In this document: positions 7,854-16,183 of the stretch, piece after piece
How positions within the stretch are numbered: position 1 is the first letter of the stretch
How the letters are laid out: the number at the start of each line of letters is the position of its first letter
Source: Kitasatospora setae KM-6054
GTDB taxonomy: Bacteria; Actinomycetota; Actinomycetes; Streptomycetales; Streptomycetaceae
Assembly (NCBI RefSeq): GCF_000269985.1
Contig: NC_016109.1
Coordinates: forward strand, 6,475,001 to 6,539,000
Direction of reading: 5' to 3'
Length of the DNA stretch: 64,000 bases
The notes under the pieces: generated by a model
Told to the model about the DNA's origin: nothing
Seen by the model: only the letters and a program-made list of their open reading frames with translations
Database searches by the model: none
Program-made: the position numbers and the translations under genes

Positions 7854-8573
7854 CTAGTCGAGGGTGGTGAGGCGCAGGCCGCCGTCGGTCTCCAGGACGG
7901 TGCCGGTGAGGTTGCGGTTGGTCGCGGCCAGGACGACGGCCTCGGCGACGTCCGCCGGGGAGGCGATCCGGCGGGTGGGCAGTCGTTCGGCGGCGTGGGT
8001 GAAGTAGGCGTCGCGGGCTTCCTTCGGGAGGCCGTCCCACCACGGGGTGTCGACCAGGCCGGGGGAGACCGCGTTGATCCGGCGCGGGGCCAGCTCGGCG
8101 GCGAGCGGCCGGATCATCGCCTCCAGGGCCCCGTTCACGGCGGCCAGGCCGGCGGTGCCCGGCAGGCCGGCGCGTGCGGAGACGGCGGTGACCAGGGTGA
8201 TCGACCCGTCCTCGGCCAGGTGCGGCAGTGCGGTCTGCACCGTCGTCAACTGCCCCCAGAACTTGGCCTCGAAGGCGCTGCGGAGGGCGTCGAGGTCGAG
8301 TTCGGCGAACGGCCCGGCGCCCTCGCCGCCGCTCAGCGAGACCACCAGCCAGTCCAAGGTGCCGATGGTGGCGAGGAGTTCGGCGATCCGGGTGCGGTCG
8401 CCGCCGTCCACCCGGTGCCCGATCAGTTCCGGGTCGCTCGCCGCCAGTGCCGCCAGCCGTTCCTCGCCGCGGCCCGCCACGTGCACCACGGCTCCGCGGG
8501 CGCGCAGTTGGCGGGCGGTCTCCAGTCCGATGCCCGAAGTGCCGCCGACCACCAGTGCGATGCGCTCGGTCAT
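7854..8573 (-). CDS. SDR-family oxidoreductase lacking the usual catalytic Tyr-Lys
   Basis: The 239-residue protein has the Rossmann fold of short-chain dehydrogenases: the GGTSGIG nucleotide-binding loop near residue 10, an NNAG-equivalent region at SLSGGEG, the serine region at VTAVSARAG, and the INAVSPGLVDTPWW motif after it. Where classical members have YxxxK, this one reads LAAVN, so both the catalytic tyrosine and lysine are missing. A sub-group of actinomycete SDRs shows the same change; such proteins may use another acid or may only bind ligand. It is transcribed divergently from a TetR gene, and the gap between them holds an inverted repeat, so TetR control is likely. The ATG at 8573 has an AGGGGAGAG ribosome-binding site. 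Confidence 0.88.
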   Translation of the reverse strand: MTERIALVVGGTSGIGLETARQLRARGAVVHVAGRGEERLAALAASDPELIGHRVDGGDRTRIAELLATIGTLDWLVVSLSGGEGAGPFAELDLDALRSAFEAKFWGQLTTVQTALPHLAEDGSITLVTAVSARAGLPGTAGLAAVNGALEAMIRPLAAELAPRRINAVSPGLVDTPWWDGLPKEARDAYFTHAAERLPTRRIASPADVAEAVVLAATNRNLTGTVLETDGGLRLTTLD

Positions 8574-8633
8574 GTGGGTTCTCTCCCCTGTGTTCTGTCC
8601 GTACTCCACCGGTCGGCGAGCCGGCGGTTCGCT

Positions 8634-8663
8634 ATTTCGAACCGTGACGTCTCGTCTCGAATT
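8634..8663. promoter_or_regulatory. Candidate TetR operator in the SDR/TetR divergent promoter
   Basis: ATTTCGA (8634-8640) and TCGAATT (8657-8663) form a near-perfect inverted repeat with 16 bases between arms, immediately upstream of the TetR start. The placement fits autoregulation and control of the SDR gene. Confidence 0.4.
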
Positions 8664-8671
8664 AAGGTAGC

Positions 8672-9295
8672 GTGGCCGCCGTGATCGAGCAAGCGAATCC
8701 AGAACCGGTCGACCGAGCCGACGCGGCGTCAACTCCCGTGCGCCCGGGGCGCCGACGCAGCGAGGAGAGCCGCCGCGCGATCCTCGCCGCCGCGTACGAA
8801 CTGCTGGCCGAGGCCGGCTACGCGCGCCTCACCGTCGAGGGCGTCGCCGCCCGGGCCGGCACCGGCAAGCAGACCGTCTACCGCTGGTGGCCCGGAAAGG
8901 CGGACGTCCTGCTCGAAGCCGTCACCGCCCACGCCCGGCAGCACATCCCGCTGCCCGACACCGGCGACCACGCCGCCGACCTGCACGCCTTCCTCGCCGC
9001 CACGTTCGCCGCCGCCACCCCGCCCACCACCGACGCCCTGCGCGCCCTGATGGCCGAGGCCCAGATCGACCCCGCCTTCGGCACCCGCTTCCGCGACACC
9101 CTGCTCCGCCCCCGCCGCGAAGCCCTCGGCACCCTGCTCGACCGGGCCCACGCCGCCGGCGCCCTCGCCCCGCACCTCACCCCCGCCGCCGCCGTCGACC
9201 TCGCCTTCGGCCTGCTCTGGTACCGCCTGCTCGCCACCGGCGACCCCCTCGACGAGCCGCTCGCCGCACTGCTCACCCGCACGCTGCTGCGCTGA
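8672..9295 (+). CDS. TetR-family transcriptional repressor
   Basis: The 207-residue product has a classical TetR DNA-binding domain at about residues 33-80 (RRAILAAAYELLAEAGYARLTVEGVAARAGTGK region, with KQTVYRWWPGKADVLLEA), followed by an all-helical ligand domain of the TetR_C_11 kind that ends in LLWYRLLATGDPLDE. It is divergent from the SDR gene, and the shared promoter contains an inverted repeat. It probably represses the SDR gene and itself, and perhaps the downstream MFS exporter about 100 bp away. The start may be GTG 8672 or GTG 8681; both keep the whole HTH. The ligand cannot be read from sequence. Confidence 0.9.
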   Translation: MAAVIEQANPEPVDRADAASTPVRPGRRRSEESRRAILAAAYELLAEAGYARLTVEGVAARAGTGKQTVYRWWPGKADVLLEAVTAHARQHIPLPDTGDHAADLHAFLAATFAAATPPTTDALRALMAEAQIDPAFGTRFRDTLLRPRREALGTLLDRAHAAGALAPHLTPAAAVDLAFGLLWYRLLATGDPLDEPLAALLTRTLLR

Positions 9296-9391
9296 CCAGG
9301 GGCGCCCCGCCGCCGCGCCGCTTTTGTTGCGCCGGATGTCCGGGGCCACCCCGCGCGCGGGGCCGTCGAACGCCTGGACGAGCATGTCGGG

Positions 9392-10687
9392 GTGCCCACC
9401 GAAACGCCCCCCCACCCGTCCCCGCGGCCCGGACCCACCCCGTCCGGGCTGCGCCGCCTCACCCGCGGCGCCCTCGCCGACCTCACCCCGCTGCGCGACA
9501 GCCCCGACTACCGGCGGCTCTGGTTCGGCCAGACGGTCTCCTCGATCGGCCAGCAGATGACCACCCTCGCGGTCGGCATCCAGGTCTACGACCTCACCCG
9601 CTCCCCGTTCCTCACCGGACTGGTCGGCCTCTGCTCCCTGGTCCCGCTGGTCGTCTTCGGCCTGTACGGCGGCGCCATCGCCGACCGGGTCGACCGTCGC
9701 CTGCTCGGCCTGGTCGGCTCCGCCGGCCTCGCCGCCGTCTCCGCGCTGCTCGCCGTCCAGGCCCTGCTCGACCTGCGCTCCATCGTCCTGCTGTACACCG
9801 CCGTCGCGCTCCAGGGCGGTTTCTTCGCGGTCAGCTCGCCCGCCAGGTCCTCGATGATCCCGCGCCTCGTCCCGCGCGAGCAGCTGCCCGCCGCCAACGC
9901 GCTCAACACCATCGGCATGAACCTCGGCCAGACCGTCGGCCCGCTGCTCGGCGGCGTCGCCGTCGCCGCGTACGGCGCGCAGAGCGCCTACCTCGCCGAC
10001 ACCGTCGCCTTCGCCGCGACCCTCTACGCGATGTGGCGCCTGCCCGCGATGCGCCCGCAGACCACCAGCGGCAAGCGCGCCACCGTCCTCGACGGCCTGC
10101 GCTTCCTGCGCGGCCAGCCCAACCTCCGCACCTCCTTCGCCGCCGACCTCGCCGCGATGATCTTCGGCCTGCCGCGCGCCCTCTTCCCCGCGATCGTCCT
10201 GCCCTTCTACGGCGGCGACGCCGGCACCGTCGGCCTGCTCGCCGCCGCCCCCGCCGTCGGCGCCCTCGCCGGCGGCCTCTTCTCCGGCTGGATCGGCCGC
10301 ATCCACCGCCACGGCGTCGCCGTCCTCGGCTCCGTCGCCGCCTGGGGCCTCGCCATCGCCGCCTTCGGCCTCGTCCACAACCTGCCGCTCGGCCTGCTCC
10401 TGCTCGCCGCGGCCGGTTGCGCCGACACCGTCTCGATGATCTTCCGCAACACGATGATGCAGGTCGCCGCCCCCGACGAGATGCGCGGCCGCCTCCAAGG
10501 CGTCTTCATCGTCGTCGTCGCCGGCGGCCCCCGCCTCGGCGACTTCGAATCCGGCACCGTCGCCGCCCTCACCACCCCCACCGTCTCCATCCTCACCGGC
10601 GGCCTCGCCTGCGTCGCCGCCGTCCTCTACCTCGCCGCCCGCCGCCCCGCCTTCCTCCGCTACGACGCCCGCCACCCCACCCCCTGA
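9392..10687 (+). CDS. MFS exporter (EntS-like MFS_3 type)
   Basis: The 431-residue membrane protein has 12 predicted hydrophobic helices and a Pro-rich cytoplasmic N-terminus. The segments RLWFGQTVSSIGQQM, GGAIADRVDRR (the loop 2-3 motif of the superfamily) and the ANALNTIGMNLGQTVGP helix are typical of the EntS-type group that exports siderophores, macrolides and other small molecules. It starts at a GTG about 100 bp after the TetR gene on the same strand, so it may belong to that regulator's targets. It is followed by a tRNA gene. Its substrate is unknown, and there is no reason to tie it to the distant NRPS genes. Confidence 0.88.
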   Translation: MPTETPPHPSPRPGPTPSGLRRLTRGALADLTPLRDSPDYRRLWFGQTVSSIGQQMTTLAVGIQVYDLTRSPFLTGLVGLCSLVPLVVFGLYGGAIADRVDRRLLGLVGSAGLAAVSALLAVQALLDLRSIVLLYTAVALQGGFFAVSSPARSSMIPRLVPREQLPAANALNTIGMNLGQTVGPLLGGVAVAAYGAQSAYLADTVAFAATLYAMWRLPAMRPQTTSGKRATVLDGLRFLRGQPNLRTSFAADLAAMIFGLPRALFPAIVLPFYGGDAGTVGLLAAAPAVGALAGGLFSGWIGRIHRHGVAVLGSVAAWGLAIAAFGLVHNLPLGLLLLAAAGCADTVSMIFRNTMMQVAAPDEMRGRLQGVFIVVVAGGPRLGDFESGTVAALTTPTVSILTGGLACVAAVLYLAARRPAFLRYDARHPTP

Positions 10688-10835
10688 CCCGCCCCATCCG
10701 GCACGCACCCCGCACCCACCCGAAACCTGGCAGCGAGCACCCCCCGACGTGCTGTATTGTTTTCCACGTCGCCGAGAGATCGGGGGCAAGGTCAGGAAGC
10801 CAAGGAGCCCGCGAGGGCCACCGGGCGGACGACCA

Positions 10836-10909
<74 letters not shown>

Positions 10910-10919
10910 CGTGAGTCGG

Positions 10920-10962
10920 AAAGGCCGTTGGCCGGGAGAAATCCCAGGTCAGCGGCCTTTTG
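10920..10962 (+). terminator. Terminator of the tRNA-Pro transcript
   Basis: AAGGCCGTTG pairs, with one G-T pair, with CAGCGGCCTT to form a stem followed by TTT, 11 bases after the tRNA. It is an ordinary factor-independent terminator. Confidence 0.75.
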
Positions 10963-11728
10963 TATGACGGAGTGTCAGGGGCCGCGAAAAGCGGTTCGCG
11001 TGCTGTTCGGGACCATTGTGGGACCAGGGCCCCGAAGGTGGGGGCTGTCGATCGCCAGGTGATGCCGGGGTCGGAAAAGGTGGCTCTGCGTGACGGCATG
11101 CCGGTGCCGCGGATGCCGTCGCTGTGCGGCGTGACGCCGGCTGCTCGCTGGAACCGGTCCTCCGCCGCGTCGGTGTATCCGAACGCCTGAGTGATCCGAA
11201 CCAGTGTGCGGTGCAGCAGGCGCCGGGGTTCCGGTAGGGCCTCCAACTCCCTTGCCGCTGCCCGGGGAGAGTGGCCGGCGTCCGGACGCGAAGTGTCGGA
11301 GCGGGGACGTCCGCGGTCCAGTGGTGTGCCGCTCTCGGCAGGTCGAAGTGGCCTGTGGTGGTGTGTCGGTGAGCGCGATGCCCTGCCCGGGGCCGCCGTG
11401 CTCGGTCCACTCGATCGGGACGTGGCGCGGCGCGGGAGTGATCCGCTCCCGCAGGAGCTTGCGCATCCGGTCCGGGTCCGCGGACGACCGGTCGGGCGGC
11501 AGCAGCCGGGTGAGCACTCGGGAGGGGGCCTGTGGTGCGGTGGCGGTGCTTGACGGCGCCGGCCTGGCCGGGGTGAGTGGATGTGGCTCGTCGGGGCGCC
11601 GGAGGGGCGCGCGGGCCGCGGCCGTCGGCCGTGCGGTGTCCTGCGCCGTGTTCGGCCGGTCGCGGCTCGGTCCTGCGTGGTGGTCGGCACGGTGATCGGC
11701 TGGGGGGAACTGGCTGGTCGCCGTGGGG
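10963..11728. other. 766 bp without an intact gene; weak coding remnant at about 11130-11280
   Basis: No open frame here has both coding-like composition and a start with a ribosome-binding site. On the minus strand at about 11280-11130 one frame reads like protein (LEALPEPRR then ITQAFGYTDAAEDRFQRAAG) but has no matching beginning or end. Because it lies next to a tRNA, the common integration site of actinomycete elements, it could be the scar of a lost element. I found no repeated tRNA 3' end that would prove this. Confidence 0.35.
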
Positions 11729-12430
11729 TCAGCGGGGCCGCAGGGCCGCTTCGGAGCCCTGCGGGCCGCGGGTGGTCAGGCGGCGGGCGAGTCCGTCGGC
11801 GAGGAGCAGGGCGGCGGCGGTCGCCAGGGCGGCGAGGTGCTCGTAGCCGGCGAGCTCGGGGTCGGCCACGGTGAGGGCGGTCGTCAGCAACGCCACGCCC
11901 AGTGCCGTCCAGCGGGCCCCGAAGCGCCAGGCGACCAGCAGGCCCAGGCCGACCACGGCCGCCGACGGTCCGGTGTCCCGCACCTGGGCGAACTCGGCGG
12001 GCAGGTGGAGCAGGTGGCCGGGCGGCCGGGACACCCCGATGCGTGCGTAGCAGGTGCCGGCCAGCGAGCAGGTGTAGCCGACGGCGAGGCTGCGCCACGG
12101 ACCGAGGGCCAGTTCGGCGGTGCCGAACGCGAGGACGACCAGGAACAGGGCGGTCCAGCAGGGCAGGTGGATGGCGGGCACGAAGATCGAGAGCGGGAAG
12201 CGCAGCAGCGCCACGTCCCACGGCTCGGCGGCCCGGACCACGCCCATCCGGGAGACCAGGGCCGCTCCGCCCGGGGATTCGTCGACCGTCGCGAACAGCA
12301 GCACCAGGCCGCCGGCGACCGCGGTGAGGGTCAGTGCGGCCGCGCCCCTGGCCCGCAGCCGGGCCTGCGCCCGGCGGTACAGCGGACCCCACTCGTTCTC
12401 GGCCGCGCGCCGGATACCGGGAATGTCCAC
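11729..12430 (-). CDS. Rhomboid-like multi-pass membrane protein
   Basis: The 233-residue protein has about six hydrophobic helices after a charged N-terminus. The segment DTGPSAAVVGLG and a late-helix His (GYEHLAAL) sit where rhomboid proteases carry their GxSG serine and catalytic histidine, so this fits the actinomycete rhomboid-like family. It is not certain that it is proteolytic because the serine motif is GPSA rather than GASG. It is the last gene of a three-gene minus-strand operon after a DUF4097 lipoprotein and a methyltransferase; the gap to the methyltransferase is 19 bp. The operon promoter region holds a palindrome shared with the nearby two-component operon, which suggests envelope-stress control. 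Confidence 0.72.
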   Translation of the reverse strand: MDIPGIRRAAENEWGPLYRRAQARLRARGAAALTLTAVAGGLVLLFATVDESPGGAALVSRMGVVRAAEPWDVALLRFPLSIFVPAIHLPCWTALFLVVLAFGTAELALGPWRSLAVGYTCSLAGTCYARIGVSRPPGHLLHLPAEFAQVRDTGPSAAVVGLGLLVAWRFGARWTALGVALLTTALTVADPELAGYEHLAALATAAALLLADGLARRLTTRGPQGSEAALRPR

Positions 12431-12449
12431 GACGGTCCTCCGGTCCTGG

Positions 12450-13187
12450 TCAGGAGTCGACGGCCGCCGGCCGGTCCGCGGCGGCGGCGTGCGCTCGGCT
12501 GTCGGCGGCGGCGGCGGCGTGCGGCCGGCTGTCGGCGGCCGAGGTGCACGGCCGCAGCAGCGAGAAGTAGGCCAGGGCCGGTCCGGACTGCCGGATGACG
12601 TGCAGGCCGACGGCGTTGGCGTGCCGGGCCAGGGCCGCTGGGCGGATCTGGTGGCGGTCGAAGAACTCGCCGACGACCAGGCGACCGGTCGGCTTGAGGA
12701 CCCGGCGCAGTTCGTGCAGGGCGGCGGGCACGTCCGGGATCTCGCCCAGCGCGGTGACCAGGTAGGCGGCGTCGAACGTGGCGTCGTCGAAGGGGAGTTC
12801 GCGTGCGTCGGCCAGGGTGGGGGCGATGGTGTCGAGGCCGGCCGCGGCGGCTCGGCGCATCACGTGGTCGAGCATCTCCTGCTGGATGTCGACGATGTCC
12901 AGCCGGCCGTCGGCGCCGAGCCTGGGCGCCACCTGGAGCGACTGCAGCCCGGTGCCGGGGCCGATCTCCAGGATCCGCTCGCCCGGCAGCGGCTGCAGCT
13001 GGTCGGCCAGCCGCTGCCAGGACAGGAACGGCAGTGGCAGGTCGAGCAGTCGGTGCTGCGCGTAGGGGTACGGCGCGGAGTCGGTCACCCACCAGGCGGT
13101 GGCCGCAGCCGCGACCGAGGCGCCCGCCAGGGCCCAGATGCCGGCCTTGCCGAACGGGACGCTCAGGGGCGAGGAGGGGTGGCGCAT
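12450..13187 (-). CDS. Membrane-anchored class I SAM-dependent methyltransferase
   Basis: The 245-residue product has an N-terminal hydrophobic anchor (about residues 15-32), then a Rossmann-type methyltransferase domain. Motif I is ILEIGPGTGLQSLQV, the acidic end of strand 2 is LDIVDIQQEM, and ADARELPFDDATFDAAYLVTALGEIP matches motifs II and III of the UbiE/COQ5-like group. The substrate is unknown; anchoring suggests a lipid or quinone-like target. The last 30 residues are a low-complexity run with two copies of an ADSR-x-HAAAA unit, matching a GC-rich repeat in the DNA. ATG 13187 has a GGAGAAG site six bases upstream and is preferred over GTG 13217. It sits between the DUF4097 lipoprotein and rhomboid-like genes. 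Confidence 0.83.
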   Translation of the reverse strand: MRHPSSPLSVPFGKAGIWALAGASVAAAATAWWVTDSAPYPYAQHRLLDLPLPFLSWQRLADQLQPLPGERILEIGPGTGLQSLQVAPRLGADGRLDIVDIQQEMLDHVMRRAAAAGLDTIAPTLADARELPFDDATFDAAYLVTALGEIPDVPAALHELRRVLKPTGRLVVGEFFDRHQIRPAALARHANAVGLHVIRQSGPALAYFSLLRPCTSAADSRPHAAAAADSRAHAAAADRPAAVDS

Positions 13188-13274
13188 GGGTTCTTCTCCA
13201 ACGGTGGTGGTCGGCATGGGCGGTGGCGGGCACGGCGGCCCGACCGTTCGGTCGGCGGCCGCGGTGGTGCCGGC

Positions 13275-14024
13275 TCAGTGGATGTGGATGCCGCCGTTGG
13301 AAGTGGCCACGGTGAGGGAGGCCGCCGCGCCGCTGTTGCTCGGCAGGTCGATCTGCGGCGAGGAACTGCTGCTGCGGGTGTCGATGCGGTAGCCGGTGCC
13401 CGGGGGCACCGACAGGTCGACCGCGCCGTCCTTGGTGGTCACCCGCACGTCGTTCGGAGCCGTGCCGAAGGCGGCGGTGACCGCGCCGTCCGCGGTGGTG
13501 ATGTCGGTGTGCTTGGAGGCGGCGCCGGTCAGGCTGACCTGGCCGTTGTTGCTCTTCAGGGTCACCGGGCCGGTGGGGTTGCGCAGGGTGATCGAGCCGT
13601 CGGAGGTGTGCAGGTCCAGCGCGCCGGCCAGACCGTCCGCCGCGATGGCGCCGTTGCCGCCCTCGACCTTGACCCGCAGCGAGGCCGGCAGGGTGACCTG
13701 CAGCTGGCAGTCGTCGGGGCAGGAGGCGCTCACCGTCGCGGTGTCGCCGGACCTGGTGGTGGTGACCTGCGGGGCCTGCCCCGCGTAGGTGCCGCTCGCC
13801 GAGACCTGCACGGTCGGACCGTCGCCCGCGCTGAGCGTGACGGAGGCGTCGTGGCTGTCGATCCGGAGCAGGGTGGCACCGGTGGCGTCGGCCTGGCCGT
13901 TCTGCGAGAACGGCGTGCGGTTGAACTCGTTCGCGGGGTTGCACCCGGCCAGCACGGTACCTGCGGCCAGCACGGCCAGTCCGGTCATGAGGCACCGCCG
14001 GGCGGTGCGGCGTGGGGTATTGAT
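13275..14024 (-). CDS. DUF4097-family beta-helix lipoprotein with an apparent ATC start
   Basis: The mature protein is a right-handed beta-helix-like repeat of short strands (repeating D-G-A-V, N-G-x-V and S-D-G-S motifs), typical of DUF4097 proteins, with a conserved Cys pair in SCPDDCQ. A lipobox LAGC marks it as a surface lipoprotein. The only ATG (13988) would leave a signal peptide with no positive residues. Starting 12 codons earlier at ATC 14024, seven bases after GAGGAG, gives a complete lipoprotein signal (MNTPRRTARRCLMTGLAVLA onward) of a 249-residue protein; no ATG, GTG or TTG is available there. It heads the operon with the methyltransferase and rhomboid-like genes and lies downstream of the shared palindrome at 14180. 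Its role is probably in envelope sensing or stress. Confidence 0.78.
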   Translation of the reverse strand: MNTPRRTARRCLMTGLAVLAAGTVLAGCNPANEFNRTPFSQNGQADATGATLLRIDSHDASVTLSAGDGPTVQVSASGTYAGQAPQVTTTRSGDTATVSASCPDDCQLQVTLPASLRVKVEGGNGAIAADGLAGALDLHTSDGSITLRNPTGPVTLKSNNGQVSLTGAASKHTDITTADGAVTAAFGTAPNDVRVTTKDGAVDLSVPPGTGYRIDTRSSSSSPQIDLPSNSGAAASLTVATSNGGIHIH

Positions 14025-14179
14025 GGTTTCACTCCTCGTTCTCGGGAAGGCCGGTGGCCCGCACCGGTGTTTCTCGGCGGCGGTCGGGGGCGGCGCGTCC
14101 GCGCCGCCCCCGACCGGCCATCTGCCTTCCAGCCAACCGCAGTTCGGCCGGGCCGACACCGTGGTCAGCCCACCGAACC

Positions 14180-14198
14180 GGGGTAGGGATAACCCCCC
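14180..14198. promoter_or_regulatory. Palindromic operator, copy 1 (response-regulator site candidate)
   Basis: GGGGTAGGGATAACCCCCC lies between the divergent DUF4097 lipoprotein operon and the acyl-CoA dehydrogenase-like gene. It matches the sequence at 18268-18286 upstream of the histidine kinase at 17 of 19 positions. The central imperfect dyad and repeated placement suggest a binding site of the linked NarL-type response regulator. Confidence 0.55.
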
Positions 14199-14213
14199 TG
14201 TCAGTCCCAGCCG

Positions 14214-15356
14214 TTGTTGTCCGGCGGGATGACGGTGCGGACGGTGGCGGCCGGCGCGGTGCCGGCCGGCGCGGTGGCGGCGTGCGGGTGCGCGGCGGTG
14301 CCGGCCGCGGACGCGGCGGCCGGCGCGAGCGGCATCCACGCGCTGACCGGCGAGCTCGGCGGGGCCCTGGAGACCATCCTGCGGGCCTTCCAGGTCACCC
14401 GGGCGGTGCTGCCCTCGGCGGCCGTCGGCCTGGTGGACCAGCAGCTGCGCACGGTCACCGACTTCGCCGTCGGGAGGCGGCTCTACCGCCGTTCGGTGGC
14501 CGACCTGCCGCACGCCCGCAAGGTGCCGGCCGACGCGTTCCTCGACCTGCTGATCGGCGACGCGTTCGCCACCACCGTCTGCCGCGCGCTGCACCTGCTG
14601 CCCGGTCAGACCAGCTGCTACGCCGCGGCCGTCAAGTACCTGGTGCCGGAGCTGTTCCGGGAGGCGGTCGACTCGCTGGGCGTGGTGCTGGGCGCCCGGT
14701 CCTTCCTGCGCGAGGGGCGGCACGCGATCTTCCAGAAGCATGCCCGGGACCTCCCGGTCGCCTCCCTGGTGCACGCCGGCGGCACCGTCTGCCAGGCGAC
14801 CGTCATCCCGCAGCTGCCGCGGCTGGCCCGCAACGGCTGGCTGCGCGACGAGCCGGCCCCGGCCGAGCTCTTCCACCTGGCCGGCCCGCTGCCCGAGCTG
14901 GACTTCGACCGGCTGGCCACCACGGCCGGGCGGACCGACCCGCTGCTGGCCGTCCTGCCGGCGGCCGCGGAGCGGTTCCGGGACGAGCCGGAGCTCGGCC
15001 CGCTGTGCCGCCGGCTGCTGGACGAGGTGACCGCGCTGAAGGGCCTGGTCGACGCGCTGCCGCCACGCGACCGGACCCCGCTGGCCGGCCCGGTGAGCTT
15101 CGAACTCGCCCACCGCTACGCCCTGCTGCTGGCCGCCGCCGCCTGCCTGGGGGTCTGGCAGGCCAACCCCGACAACCCGAGCGCGTTCCTGCGCGGGCCC
15201 GAGTGGCTGGTCGCCGCGCTCGGCCGGCTCACCGCCCGGCTGGGCTGCCCGCCGGTGGCCGGCGCCCGGGAGGCGGAGGAGTCCGTCGTCACCGAACTGG
15301 TGCGGCGCTACGAGGAGTGCATCGCCTTCGACCTGATTGGACGACGCCTTGCGTGA
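14214..15356 (+). CDS. Acyl-CoA dehydrogenase-like protein missing its N-terminal half
   Basis: The 380-residue product resembles only the C-terminal helical half of acyl-CoA dehydrogenases plus a long helical extension. AFQVTRAVLPSAAVGLVDQQLR, then FAVGRRLYRRSVADLPHAR and LGARSFL match the ACAD_1 domain, and the position of the FAD- and substrate-binding arginine is kept. The N-terminal and middle domains that hold the substrate are absent; in their place is a short Ala/Val-rich, signal-like stretch (about residues 1-40). It may be a truncated pseudogene that still has an open frame, or a shortened protein with a new role. The TTG start (14214) could also be ATG 14229. It is divergent from the DUF4097 lipoprotein operon and shares its palindrome-bearing promoter. 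Confidence 0.6.
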   Translation: MLSGGMTVRTVAAGAVPAGAVAACGCAAVPAADAAAGASGIHALTGELGGALETILRAFQVTRAVLPSAAVGLVDQQLRTVTDFAVGRRLYRRSVADLPHARKVPADAFLDLLIGDAFATTVCRALHLLPGQTSCYAAAVKYLVPELFREAVDSLGVVLGARSFLREGRHAIFQKHARDLPVASLVHAGGTVCQATVIPQLPRLARNGWLRDEPAPAELFHLAGPLPELDFDRLATTAGRTDPLLAVLPAAAERFRDEPELGPLCRRLLDEVTALKGLVDALPPRDRTPLAGPVSFELAHRYALLLAAAACLGVWQANPDNPSAFLRGPEWLVAALGRLTARLGCPPVAGAREAEESVVTELVRRYEECIAFDLIGRRLA

Positions 15357-15420
15357 GCAGACCGTTCCCCCGCACACGGCTTCCGGGCGGACGGCCGAGC
15401 CGGCCGCGGCCCGCTCGGGC

Positions 15421-16182
15421 TCAGTGGACCGTGATGCCGCCGCCCTTGGTCCGCACCACCACGCTGTGCGGCGCGTTCGTGGCGGTGTTCGGCAGCGAGA
15501 CGCTCGGCGACGACTGCGAGCTCTGCGCGTCGACGTGGTAGGTGGCGTCGTGCGGCAGCTTGACGTCCACCCCGCCGTCGCCGGTGGTCACCTTCAGGGC
15601 GGCGGGGGCCGCCGTGAAGGAGGCGCTCACCGCGCCGTCCGAGGTGGTCACCTCGGCGTTCGGGGCGCTGCTGTCGGCGAGGCTCACCCCGCCGCCGGTG
15701 CTGTGCACGGTCAGCGGGCCGGACGACCGGGCCACCTCGACTCCGCCCTGACCGGTGGTCAGGTCCAGCCGGCCGGTCAGGCCCTGCGCCTGGATCCCGG
15801 CGTCGCCGGTGCTCACCCGCGCGGCCAGGCCGGCCGGCACGGTGATCCGCAGGTGCTCCGAGCAGTCGTCGGGGCAGTCGGCGGTGACCGTGATGTCGGA
15901 CCCGGAGCGGGTGACGGAGACCTGCGGGACGCCGCCCGTGTAGCTGCCGCTCATGGCCACCGTGACCTGCGCGGAGTCGTCCTGGCTCAGCGTCACGCCG
16001 AGGCCGTCGGCCTGGACCGTCACCTGGCCGGCGCCGGCCGCGTCCTGCTGCCAGTTGCCGCTGTACGGGTGGTGCGCGGGGAGCAGGGCGACCACGCCCC
16101 AGCCGGCCAGGGCCACGACCACGACGAGGACGGCCAGCCCGACGAGGAGGAACCCGCGGCGCTTCTTCGGTTCGGTAGTGAT
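15421..16182 (-). CDS. DUF4097-family membrane-anchored protein with an apparent ATC start
   Basis: This paralogue of the lipoprotein at 13275-14024 has the same repetitive beta-helix pattern and the same Cys pair (DCPDDCS), but it has an uncleaved anchor instead of a lipobox. The first GTG (16122) would cut into the hydrophobic segment. The in-frame ATC at 16182, one base after the response-regulator stop and six bases after GGGAG, gives MTTEPKKRRGFLLVGLAVL, a complete type II anchor, for a 253-residue protein. No ATG, GTG or TTG lies between the response-regulator stop and that segment. It is the third gene of the kinase-regulator operon, so its extracellular domain may sense or respond to the same envelope signal. 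Confidence 0.78.
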   Translation of the reverse strand: MTTEPKKRRGFLLVGLAVLVVVVALAGWGVVALLPAHHPYSGNWQQDAAGAGQVTVQADGLGVTLSQDDSAQVTVAMSGSYTGGVPQVSVTRSGSDITVTADCPDDCSEHLRITVPAGLAARVSTGDAGIQAQGLTGRLDLTTGQGGVEVARSSGPLTVHSTGGGVSLADSSAPNAEVTTSDGAVSASFTAAPAALKVTTGDGGVDVKLPHDATYHVDAQSSQSSPSVSLPNTATNAPHSVVVRTKGGGITVH

Positions 16183-16183
16183 C

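Noticed and set aside
9392..10687. Assignment of the left MFS gene to the NRPS cluster as a second exporter
   Set aside because: It lies 19 kb from the NRPS operon, past unrelated operons and a tRNA, and is better linked to the adjacent TetR gene.
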